Source: Alphaproteobacteria bacterium | GTDB lineage: Bacteria; Pseudomonadota; Alphaproteobacteria; Rhizobiales; Hyphomicrobiaceae | DNA: 17,650 nt | Reading direction: 5' to 3' | NCBI GenBank assembly: GCA_024279745.1 | Contig: JAJRRE010000113.1 | Coordinates: forward strand, 1-17,650 | In this document: positions 7,338 through 13,899 of the stretch, one piece after another | Position numbering within the stretch: position 1 is the first letter of the stretch | Layout of the letters: each line of letters opens with the position of its first letter | The notes under the pieces: model-generated | The model's input: only the letters and a program-made list of their open reading frames with translations | The model's database searches: none | What the model was told of the DNA's origin: nothing | Translations under genes and position numbers: made by a program

Positions 7338-9091
7338 GATGTTTTCTCGTCGAGGTTATCGCCAAGGAGGCTTTGGCCGGGGCGCAGGCGGGTGAATTGA
7401 ACGGGCTGAGTGGTCACATCGAGCTTGCCGTCCAATTGGCGAATGGTCGTGAAGGTAGAGCTGTCCAGTTCGCCGGCCTGAGGGAAGTCTTCACGAAAAT
7501 GGGCACCGCGGGAATTTTCGCGTTTAAGGGCGGCGCGGGTAACGACCAGGGAAATGTCGATTAAACTTTCAAGGTTGAGCCGCTCATGCCAGGTCAAATT
7601 AAAGCTTCGGACGCCAAGATCATCGCCGTTGCCTGCCAGGCCCGTGGCCAATAAATCTGTCTGCAACTGGCCAAGCTTATCCGCGGCGCGTTCAAGGCCA
7701 GGGCGATCACGTAATATTCCTACATCGTCCCACATCAATTGCAGTAATTGGTCGCGCAGGGCGTTAAGGTCTCCGGTCGGTTTTGAAAAAGGGTTAAGGG
7801 CGCGATGCATTTCATGTTTGATATGTTCCTCATCCGGGGTTCTGTGGCCTGGATTTTGTGCGATCCATTGCGGCATGACATCACCGGCTATGCCGCCGAA
7901 CACTGTTGAATTGGCAACGCCATTGCCGCCCAGCCGGTTGGCCCCGTGAACACCTCCAGCATCTTCTCCGGCAACAAACAGGCCGGGTCGTTCGGTTGCG
8001 GTTGTCGGGTCGCAAATCACGCCGCCCATTAAGTAATGCGCAGTTGGCACGACTTCGACCAAACCACCGGCCAGATCAAAGCCGCAATCGGCGCAGCGCT
8101 CGACCATACCTTTGAATTGGCGTGCAACCTTGTCCGGGCCCAGATGCGCCATGGAAATATAAAGACCGCCTTCTGGCGTTACGCGGCCCGCGCGCATCTC
8201 GCGGTACATTGCCCGGCTAACGATATCGCGTGTGGCGCGCTCTGCCAGCTCGTCATAGTTATGCATAAAGCGCTGTTTGTTACCGTTGAGCAGATACCCG
8301 CCGGCGCCGCGCAATCCTTCTTCGATAATGGTTCCAGTCATGCGCGTGTCAATGCCCGCCAAGACCCCGGTCGGATGAAATTGCACCATTTCCATATCGC
8401 GCAGCGGCAGGCCAAGGCGTAGTGCCATGGCAAGGCCATCCATGGATTTGTCGCCCGACGGCGTATGATAGCGGTACATGGTCGGCCCGGCTCCGGTAGC
8501 AAGCAGAACCACTTGTGCTTCGATCATGACAAACGCGCCGCTGCGTATGTCGATCATCAGCACACCGGCAATCGAGGCGCCGTTTTCCTCCTGGATCAGG
8601 GCAATGGCGCGATGCTCCTCCAGGCGATTGATGGGCCGCGCCCACACTTGTTCCATCAGCCGGTTGATGATTTCAATGCCCGTCAGATCGCCTTTGTGAA
8701 CGGTGCGATCAAAGGTCTGGCCGGCAAAAGCCTTGCCATGCAGCGTACCATCTTCATTGCGGTCAAAAAAGCAGCCGACTTCGTTCTCAAGCTCGTGAAT
8801 GCGGGTCACGGCAGTTTCAACAAGGGTCCAGGCGAGATCCTGATCGGGCAGCCATTTGCCACCCTCAATGGTGTCCATGAAATGGCGCTCAATGCTGTCG
8901 CCGTTGCCAAGCGCCACATTATATCCGCCTTGCACCATGCGCGTGCAGCCAGATTTACCGATCAGTCCTTTGGCACAAATGGTGATGTCGAGATCGGGGT
9001 TTGCCTGATGCGCATGCAGCGCAGCAAACAAGCCTGCACCGCCGGCGCCCAGTATAAGTATGTCGGTTTTTATGCGCTGGAATTTGCTCAT
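7334..9091 (-). CDS. sdhA: Succinate dehydrogenase/fumarate reductase-type flavoprotein subunit
   Basis: This FAD-binding subunit oxidises succinate or reduces fumarate. It has the N-terminal dinucleotide fold (LGAGGAGLFAA), VQFHPTG, the EEGLRGAGG loop, a conserved Arg in RATRDIVSRA, PTAHYLMGG (active-site His) and HGANRLGGNG (active-site Arg). Compared from memory with E. coli FrdA, two residues differ. The FAD-linking His of SHTVAAEGG is Cys49 here (SGCTRMVQGG), so FAD is probably not attached through the usual His bond. The substrate-loop Thr of MTEGCRGEGG is Glu. I chose ATG 9091 (585 residues); ATG 9109 would add six residues. Neither has a clear ribosome site, but ATG 9091 overlaps the stop of a 23-codon upstream ORF (ATGA). 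The stop overlaps the next gene's start. Direction of catalysis cannot be told from sequence. Confidence 0.9.
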   Translation of the reverse strand: MSKFQRIKTDILILGAGGAGLFAALHAHQANPDLDITICAKGLIGKSGCTRMVQGGYNVALGNGDSIERHFMDTIEGGKWLPDQDLAWTLVETAVTRIHELENEVGCFFDRNEDGTLHGKAFAGQTFDRTVHKGDLTGIEIINRLMEQVWARPINRLEEHRAIALIQEENGASIAGVLMIDIRSGAFVMIEAQVVLLATGAGPTMYRYHTPSGDKSMDGLAMALRLGLPLRDMEMVQFHPTGVLAGIDTRMTGTIIEEGLRGAGGYLLNGNKQRFMHNYDELAERATRDIVSRAMYREMRAGRVTPEGGLYISMAHLGPDKVARQFKGMVERCADCGFDLAGGLVEVVPTAHYLMGGVICDPTTATERPGLFVAGEDAGGVHGANRLGGNGVANSTVFGGIAGDVMPQWIAQNPGHRTPDEEHIKHEMHRALNPFSKPTGDLNALRDQLLQLMWDDVGILRDRPGLERAADKLGQLQTDLLATGLAGNGDDLGVRSFNLTWHERLNLESLIDISLVVTRAALKRENSRGAHFREDFPQAGELDSSTFTTIRQLDGKLDVTTQPVQFTRLRPGQSLLGDNLDEKTS

Positions 9092-9159
9092 AGAAATACA
9101 TCGCAACATGACCAGAGCGCGGGCGGTTCGCGGAGGCGGCGTATTCTAAGATTCATCAT
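9088..9159 (-). CDS. Possible 23-codon coupling ORF upstream of sdhA
   Basis: After the sdhC stop there is a gap in which an ATG-ATG start at 9159 opens a 23-codon, Arg-rich frame. It ends in a TGA that overlaps the ATG at 9091 of the flavoprotein gene. Neither candidate flavoprotein start has a good ribosome site, so this mini-ORF could carry ribosomes into sdhA. The encoded peptide (starts MMNLRIRRLR) resembles nothing I know. It may be only a chance open stretch. Confidence 0.2.
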   Translation of the reverse strand: MMNLRIRRLREPPALWSCCDVFL

Positions 9160-9172
9160 GGCGCCTGTTCTT

Positions 9173-9580
9173 TCACACTATTTGCGCAAGATAGAAAAGC
9201 GCCACACTTGCCGCGCCCAGAACCGCCAGTGTGGCCGCAGTTTTTTGGCTATCGTGCCAGGCTAAGTTTTCAATGACCAACACCCGTAGCCCGCCCAGGA
9301 GATGTAACGTCAGCAAAAAAACAAGTCCCATTTCAGCAAATTTCACCAGCGGATTACCCGTCCAGTTCACCGCCGTTTGCAAGCGCCCTTCGCTCTGCAG
9401 CGCCAGACCAAGGAACAAAAAATGAAACGGTAAAAAGACCGCCAGAGCGACGCCGGATAAACGGTGGACGATGGCGGCAAGCCATAAGGCATCGCGCTGG
9501 TAACCGGCGGTTTGCGACCTTGTTGCTCGAATAAAAGAGGTTCTGCCGGCGCCGTCGGGGTTTTTATGTCTCTCAGTCAT
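9173..9580 (-). CDS. sdhC: Succinate dehydrogenase/fumarate reductase cytochrome b subunit (SdhC type)
   Basis: This 135-residue membrane anchor has three transmembrane segments (about 33-60, 81-104, 114-134) after a polar N-terminus. The family mark is IVHRLSG (His39, Arg40), matching ILHRVSG of E. coli SdhC, whose Arg31 is at the quinone site. His93 in LTLHLLGGLRVL aligns with heme-b ligand His84 of E. coli. The quinone-site Ser27 of E. coli is Ala36 here. The start is ATG 9580, which overlaps the stop of the sdhD gene (ATGA); a longer frame to 9733 would run deep into sdhD and is not used. With SdhD it should anchor the A and B subunits to the cytoplasmic membrane and bind quinone and heme. 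Confidence 0.87.
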   Translation of the reverse strand: MTERHKNPDGAGRTSFIRATRSQTAGYQRDALWLAAIVHRLSGVALAVFLPFHFLFLGLALQSEGRLQTAVNWTGNPLVKFAEMGLVFLLTLHLLGGLRVLVIENLAWHDSQKTAATLAVLGAASVALFYLAQIV

Positions 9581-9906
9581 GCCACCACCACAGCTGCAAC
9601 GCCGCGCAGTCCAAGAACCAATAAGGTCATACCGAATAACCACATGATTTGATCGGCGCGGCGCGGGTTTAAACCGCTCCAGTCCGCCAGAACGCTGCGT
9701 AGGCCTATGGCGCCATGGATTGCGGCGGCACAAACGAACAAGCTATAAAACCCGCCCCAGAACACGCTGCCACTGGTGCGTGCCAGAATTGCCGCCGCGC
9801 TGAGCTGGGCGCCGCTGGCATAAAAGATTGTCGCCAGATGTACGCCAATCAGCGGCACCATGAGGACCGCGCTCAGCCGTTGCCAGACATAAAGACGCAA
9901 GGTCAT
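9577..9906 (-). CDS. sdhD: Succinate dehydrogenase/fumarate reductase membrane anchor (SdhD type)
   Basis: This 109-residue protein has three transmembrane helices (about 11-31, 47-69, 86-108). The start WQRLSAV and the helix-2 block AAIHGAIGLRSVLADW match the SdhD pattern: His64 corresponds to heme-contact His71 of E. coli, and Asp75 to Asp82. The next residue, Tyr83 in E. coli and part of the quinone site, is Trp76 here. Starts compete: ATG 9906 shares its A with the TGA of sdhB (TGATG), while GTG 9909 would add one residue. I prefer ATG. Its own stop overlaps the start of sdhC. Confidence 0.85.
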   Translation of the reverse strand: MTLRLYVWQRLSAVLMVPLIGVHLATIFYASGAQLSAAAILARTSGSVFWGGFYSLFVCAAAIHGAIGLRSVLADWSGLNPRRADQIMWLFGMTLLVLGLRGVAAVVVA

Positions 9907-10622
9907 CACAGCGCTCCTTTCAAAAAGGCGCTAAGAGCACGGCGCTTGAGACCGGCGATTGATTTGGCTGGGTTCAAAGCTTTGGGACATAGCTGTTCGC
10001 AGGTTTGATGCGAGTGGCACGCTTGGCACCCGCCCAGGCCACTGACAGCCTTCAACCGCGCGTCATTGCCGCCGTCGCGCTCATCATTGATCAAAGTCCA
10101 GGCGCGGTTAAGTGCTGCCGGGCCAAGATAGTCCGCATTCCAACGCACGCTGTCACAAGCTGCGTAGCATACGCCGCAATTGATACATTCGATGGCCTCG
10201 TCGGCCGCCTGGCGCCGGGGGGACCCTGGTTTCACGCGGGCCATCGGATCATGTCTGCCGGCGCTTGGTACGAATGAGCCTTTGGCGCGGTGCCATTGGT
10301 CGAAGAACGGGCTCATGTCCGCCGCCAGATCTTTGATCACCGGAAGATTGGCAAGAGGGCCAATTTTGAGCGTACCGTCCTTCACGACTTTTGACACATG
10401 GGTGCGGCAGGTCCAGCGCGGCCGCCCGTTGACGGTCATGGCGCAGGAGCCGCACACGCCGACGCGGCACGAAAAACGGTATGCCAGATCCGGAACCACA
10501 TGCCGCTGCAGCCAGCTCACTAGGTCCAGGACGGTTTGATTATCGCGCTGGGGCACATCATAGCTTTGATAACTCCCAATTTGAGCACCGCGCCAGATTG
10601 TAACTTTAATTGATGAGTTCAT
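9906..10622 (-). CDS. sdhB: Succinate dehydrogenase/fumarate reductase iron-sulfur subunit
   Basis: This 238-residue electron-transfer subunit carries electrons between the flavoprotein and quinone through three clusters. The [2Fe-2S] ligands are Cys52, 57, 60 and 72 (SCRVGVCGSC...C). The 4Fe-4S set is Cys146, 149, 152 (CINCGVC) with Cys212, and the 3Fe-4S set is Cys156, 202 and 208 (CHSHQTCEQLCPKALNP), by comparison with E. coli SdhB. An extra Cys199 makes a CxxC with Cys202. It is the first gene of the operon, an unusual order (B-D-C-A). It starts at ATG 10622 without a clear ribosome site. The upstream region is AT-rich and probably contains the operon promoter. Confidence 0.9.
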   Translation of the reverse strand: MNSSIKVTIWRGAQIGSYQSYDVPQRDNQTVLDLVSWLQRHVVPDLAYRFSCRVGVCGSCAMTVNGRPRWTCRTHVSKVVKDGTLKIGPLANLPVIKDLAADMSPFFDQWHRAKGSFVPSAGRHDPMARVKPGSPRRQAADEAIECINCGVCYAACDSVRWNADYLGPAALNRAWTLINDERDGGNDARLKAVSGLGGCQACHSHQTCEQLCPKALNPAKSIAGLKRRALSAFLKGAL

Positions 10623-11095
10623 GGCCGGCTGGTAATTTTCAACTCAAGGATTAAGGACGGGCGATTTATGCGTGGCTCCAATTAATGTTTTTGATTAAGA
10701 AAAGCTGCAAGAAATATGATAAAAATGATTAATCAGAGTTAGTCTGTGTTCGAAATACCATCTTTCCAAAGAGTGGTGGCAGGCAAAATATTATCAAACT
10801 GTTGGCTGAACCCAACGAGTTAAGATCAAAATATTTGAATACACCTCAGTTTAACGGATTTCTATCGTAAATAAAAACAAATAAGTTTGATAGTCATTGT
10901 AAAAAATACTAAATTAATTTTTGTGGAATCTGGTGCTTCGCAAATCTGATAGGTGTGCTGTCGTGGTCTGCCTGGAACAGGCGCCGGGCCAGGAAACCGG
11001 TTGCCCGGAACAGACTTGCTTGGCAAACAGGGAAAAGGCCCAAACCTCAAAGTACAAGATTAGGGGCATAACGCCCAAGGCGGCGTTTGGTGCGG
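10623..11095. other. 473-bp intergenic region between the LysR gene and the sdh-fumarase operon
   Basis: No convincing gene on either strand. The half nearest sdhB is AT-rich and holds the candidate operator. The half nearest the regulator is GC-richer and has a small inverted repeat, CCGGGC (10984-10989) with GCCCGG (11003-11008), loop of 13 bases and no T-run, so it is not a clear terminator. A long untranslated leader for the operon is possible. Confidence 0.6.
10692..10735. promoter_or_regulatory. Candidate operator upstream of the sdh-fumarase operon
   Basis: TGATTAATCA at 10726-10735 is a perfect 10-base palindrome. Its half TGATTAA recurs at 10692-10698, 34 bases away, in an AT-rich stretch 70-115 bases upstream of sdhB. 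Paired sites at about three helical turns are typical of LysR-type targets, and a LysR gene lies just upstream. It is not an FNR box, because the spacing between TGAT and ATCA is two bases rather than four. On the - strand a weak TTGCAG / 17 bases / CATTAA pair lies between the two half sites. Suggestive only. Confidence 0.25.
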
Positions 11096-12013
11096 CTATA
11101 TCTCGTGTGAAGCCGGCTCATTGCCGTGCGCGCCAAGGTCGGCGATGAATTTCAGTTCGCGATACAAGGCCTTGGTTGCGGGGGCTTTGTCGTTATCGCG
11201 ATGCGACAGCAGACCCAGAACCCTGGTGACCACTGGATCAGGCAAAGACAATTGGCGCACGGGCAACGGCCGGGGTTGCTCGACGACGCGAATTGGCACA
11301 ATTGAAATTCCCAAACCATGATAGACCATGGTGCTGACAGCTTCCAGCGTGTGCATGGTCATGGTTTCATTGACGGTGAAGCCATGATTTTTTAACAGTC
11401 TATCAATCAGCTGACCAAACCACGCTTGGCGCGTATAGCGGATAAAGGGATAGGACGATAGGAACTGTTCTGCGCTTAGGTTCGGGGCATCAATCGGCAC
11501 AATCAAAACCAACGGCTCATGCGCAAAAGGCTCCCATTGCAGGCCGTCCTGCTGGGCCATCAGATCGGAAACAATTGCCGCATTTACTTTACGTGTCGCC
11601 ACCTGCTCGACCAGGCACGCCGACAAATCCATTGTCAATTCAACATGAATTCCCGGGTGCTTATCTCTCAAAGCCACGAGCGCCTTGGGCATGATGCCGG
11701 TCAATACGCTTGGTACAGCACCGATCACTAACTTGCCATTGAGCCCCTGAGCGTCCAGCTTGTTATCGTCCAGCGTCGACAATTGCTCAAATGCATTGAT
11801 TGCTTTGCGCGCTTTGGGAATTAAGTTGGCGCCGGCTTCGGTAAATTGCGGTGGGCGCTTGGTGCGATCAAATAACTTGATCGACAAATCTTCTTCCAGG
11901 GCTTTCATCTGCATTGAAATTGCAGATTGTGTGAGGTTTAGAAATCGCGCCGCGGCTGCGAACGATCCTAGCTCGTGAATGGCAATATAGGTTTTGAGGT
12001 AGCGGATCGACAT
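11096..12013 (-). CDS. LysR-type transcriptional regulator
   Basis: The N-terminal winged helix-turn-helix is clear: residues 1-60 include LKTYIAIHELGSFAAAARFL, LTQSAISMQMKALEEDL and KLFDRTKRPPQFTEAG. The periplasmic-binding-like effector domain follows from about 85, with KLVIGAVPSVLTGIMPKAL and later YPFIRYTRQAWFG. I start at ATG 12013 because the family usually begins a few residues before the LKTY segment (305 residues); a TTG at 12037 would add eight. Neither start has a good ribosome site. It lies upstream of the dehydrogenase-fumarase operon in the same orientation, with 473 bases between, so it is a natural candidate regulator of that operon. A dicarboxylate effector would fit but is a guess. 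No gene is divergently transcribed next to it, unlike many LysR genes. Confidence 0.9.
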   Translation of the reverse strand: MSIRYLKTYIAIHELGSFAAAARFLNLTQSAISMQMKALEEDLSIKLFDRTKRPPQFTEAGANLIPKARKAINAFEQLSTLDDNKLDAQGLNGKLVIGAVPSVLTGIMPKALVALRDKHPGIHVELTMDLSACLVEQVATRKVNAAIVSDLMAQQDGLQWEPFAHEPLVLIVPIDAPNLSAEQFLSSYPFIRYTRQAWFGQLIDRLLKNHGFTVNETMTMHTLEAVSTMVYHGLGISIVPIRVVEQPRPLPVRQLSLPDPVVTRVLGLLSHRDNDKAPATKALYRELKFIADLGAHGNEPASHEI

Positions 12014-12078
12014 GGGCGCACTATACGTGGTTTCCAACGGGGAAAATACAAAGAAGTTTTCATATAGACTTGTTCAAT

Positions 12079-12108
12079 ATTATAATCTTGTAATGATTGC
12101 CGGTTGAA
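12079..12108 (-). promoter_or_regulatory. Candidate sigma-70 promoter of the LysR gene
   Basis: On the - strand a perfect TATAAT (12084-12079) lies 18 bases after TTCAAC (12108-12103), a weak -35. Start of transcription would be near 12072, about 58 bases before ATG 12013. A run of eight C on this strand (12116-12109) lies just upstream. Confidence 0.4.
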
Positions 12109-12145
12109 GGGGGGGGCGGCGGCGTTTTGCGCTTGCCATGGCGGT

Positions 12146-13612
12146 CTATTGCGACAGGATCTTAAAATCGATGCGCCGGTTCCTTGCCTTATTGGCTGGA
12201 GTATCATTGGGGGCGACCGGGTCCGCTTGGCCAAATCCGCGCACTGTTAGGCGTGCTGCGGGGGCGCCCCGGCGGATTAGTTGGCGACGTACCGATTGGG
12301 CACGGCGCAATGAGAGCCGCTTATTTAAATCTGCATTACCGTCGCTGTCGGTATAGCCATCGATTTCGACTGTGCTGGCGGTGCAGTTTTTGGCCGCAGC
12401 GGCAATCTTGCCCAGGGTTTTGTAACTGCTGCGTTCCACTTGCGAACTGGCTGTGCGAAATTTAATGGCCGCATTTGCCAAAGCGCCAGCAATTAGATTT
12501 TTGCACGCCTGCGCAGTGTCGCTGGCATTGGCCGAGGAAGCAATGGTAACGCGCGACGTGGTGGAAAGGTCAGTGTTTTCGCCCTTGCCCTCAGCGCGGC
12601 GCGGTGATGGGCCGGTAGATTTGGATGCAGAGGCTTTGCGCGCGTTGTTGGTCGGCTTCCATCCAGGCACAACGCTTTCACGTATTTCAAACAAACCACG
12701 CGGGCCATAATAAAAGACATAATCATGGGATTGCGCATTGGTTCGCGCTTTAGCGATATTGCTGCGTTTCTTTAGATATTCGACGACAAAAATGCGTTTA
12801 CCCTGTTTTCTCGCGCCTTCCAGCAAGTCTGTGCTCCAGTCGATATCATCGGGCTTATTCAACTGCTCGACATGACTAATGCCGTACATCAAGTCTTCTT
12901 TGGCGATCGCATCGATGGCATCGACAAAGGATTTATCGCTCAAAAGCTCTTCTGCGTTTTGTAGCATGATCGCGGCATTGGGTTGTTTTGAGTGAATATA
13001 CTGGGATAGATGGACCACGAAGTCGGCCATGCGTTTGCGCGCCTGCTTGGTGTCGCCAAAGCGGTAATAGGCATCGGCGCGGTCGATATAAAATCCGTCA
13101 AAGCCGGCCTTGATAATGCGATCGACATAAGAATTGGGCGTACCGAATATAGTGTTCTGCCAATCCTTGTTCCAATATCGCACCAGGAAATTACCTTTCC
13201 ACTCCTTGCTTTCTTTGCCAATCCAGGCGGGGCGCGAGCGGCGTTTGTTCCAACGTTTCGGCCAATAATAGCGATAATTCTCCGCTTCGCCGATAGACAG
13301 ATAGGCAATGATCAAGCGGCGAGCGCCGTCGGGCTTGACTTTCATGGCGCTAACTTCGCGCCGTGTCAGAGGTTTCAACGGCGGCGTAACACCCTTGGCA
13401 TAGTCAATGACCACCAAATCAAAGGGAGAGCGGGCAATGCGTGCCTGCGTTTTGGCGTTCAGGCTTTTCAGCTGATAGGCCCAATATTTCACGCCATCGA
13501 ACGGATTTTTTCGGGCTGTTTGAGCGTTACTGAGATGCGGCAGAAAAAGGTGGCTGGAGATCGCCAAAATAAGCGCCATCGATAGTTTGGCAAAGATATG
13601 CAAACGCGGCAT
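12146..13612 (-). CDS. Exported GH114/TM1410-like putative glycosidase fused to an OmpA-type domain
   Basis: The start is ATG 13612, set by a GGGGGAG ribosome site 9-10 bases upstream and by a good signal peptide (about 1-31, ending LSNAQT); the frame is open 21 codons further. The protein has 488 residues. Residues about 36-318 match the GH114/TM1410-like barrel (endo-alpha-1,4-polygalactosaminidase annotation): VVIDYA (Asp70), AYLSIGEAENYR.YW (Glu109, Glu111), GFDGFYIDRAD (Asp178, Asp180), LQNAEELL and VVEYL. The acidic residues on these strand ends are the likely active site. A Ser/Lys-rich linker leads to an OmpA C-terminal domain (about 375-488) with GYTDSDGNADLN, LSLRRAQSV and ARNRRIDF, including the Asp and Arg that bind diaminopimelate in peptidoglycan. 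It should sit in the periplasm, docked on the wall. Enzyme activity is not proven for most of this family. A paralogue lies directly upstream. Confidence 0.85.
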   Translation of the reverse strand: MPRLHIFAKLSMALILAISSHLFLPHLSNAQTARKNPFDGVKYWAYQLKSLNAKTQARIARSPFDLVVIDYAKGVTPPLKPLTRREVSAMKVKPDGARRLIIAYLSIGEAENYRYYWPKRWNKRRSRPAWIGKESKEWKGNFLVRYWNKDWQNTIFGTPNSYVDRIIKAGFDGFYIDRADAYYRFGDTKQARKRMADFVVHLSQYIHSKQPNAAIMLQNAEELLSDKSFVDAIDAIAKEDLMYGISHVEQLNKPDDIDWSTDLLEGARKQGKRIFVVEYLKKRSNIAKARTNAQSHDYVFYYGPRGLFEIRESVVPGWKPTNNARKASASKSTGPSPRRAEGKGENTDLSTTSRVTIASSANASDTAQACKNLIAGALANAAIKFRTASSQVERSSYKTLGKIAAAAKNCTASTVEIDGYTDSDGNADLNKRLSLRRAQSVRRQLIRRGAPAARLTVRGFGQADPVAPNDTPANKARNRRIDFKILSQ

Positions 13613-13620
13613 GATAGGTA

Positions 13621-13628
13621 GCTCCCCC
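13621..13628 (-). promoter_or_regulatory. Strong ribosome binding site deciding the start of the GH114-OmpA gene
   Basis: GGGGGAGC on the - strand lies 8 bases before ATG 13612. It supports that start over the upstream in-frame ATG at 13675 and places the signal peptide at the N-terminus. Confidence 0.6.
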
Positions 13629-13817
13629 GGCTTTACTGAATTGCGCAATCCACAATAGCGCAAAATAGGCCCCAACTAAACCAGCATGGGAAGTTCCAAT
13701 CAATAAGCAAATTGTCAGAACACTATAATTTTCCAGGCTTTTATGATTTAAGGTGTGTTGCATCGACAAAACGTTCGGTTATTGAAAACACTTTGGTCAA
13801 ATTCGTCAGATGTCCGT

Positions 13818-13887
13818 CGCCAGCTGCTCACCGCCAGCTGCTCACCGCCAGCTGCTCGCCGCCAGATGCCAGTCGCCAAATGCTCGT
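13818..13887. repeat. Five tandem 14-bp repeats
   Basis: Units are CGCCAGCTGCTCAC at 13818 and 13832, CGCCAGCTGCTCGC at 13846, CGCCAGATGCCAGT at 13860 and CGCCAAATGCTCGT at 13874. The first two are identical and the rest decay. The core CAGCTG is itself a palindrome. The array lies 12 bases past the stop of the upstream GH114 paralogue and about 200 bases before the next gene on the same strand. It may be a protein-binding array, a transcript feature or simple slippage. Confidence 0.8.
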
Positions 13888-13899
13888 TGTTTGAACCCC

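Noticed and set aside
6897..7400. 167-codon + strand frame opposite the fumarase alpha gene
   Set aside because: Antisense shadow of a well-supported enzyme gene.
8465..9265. 266-codon open frame on the + strand opposite sdhA
   Set aside because: It lies fully antisense to a strongly supported flavoprotein gene, has no recognisable domain, and is explained by the codon bias of the real gene.
9581..9733. Longer version of sdhC starting at 9733
   Set aside because: It would overlap sdhD by about 150 bases and add an Arg-rich non-homologous leader. The ATGA start at 9580 fits family length.
10726..10735. TGATTAATCA as an FNR/Crp-family box
   Set aside because: The half sites are separated by two bases, not four, and the outer T/A positions do not fit TTGAT-N4-ATCAA.
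10984..11008. Inverted repeat CCGGGC/GCCCGG as a terminator for the LysR gene
   Set aside because: The stem is only 6 bp with a 13-base loop and no T-run follows on the - strand.
13527..13769. 80-codon - strand frame with a hydrophobic stretch upstream of the GH114-OmpA gene
   Set aside because: It overlaps the start of that gene by about 85 bases in another frame and runs through its ribosome site. The GGGGGAG site serves ATG 13612. A real small membrane protein is possible but unsupported.
13818..13887. CRISPR-like array
   Set aside because: Units are 14 bp and directly adjacent with no spacers, and no cas genes are nearby.
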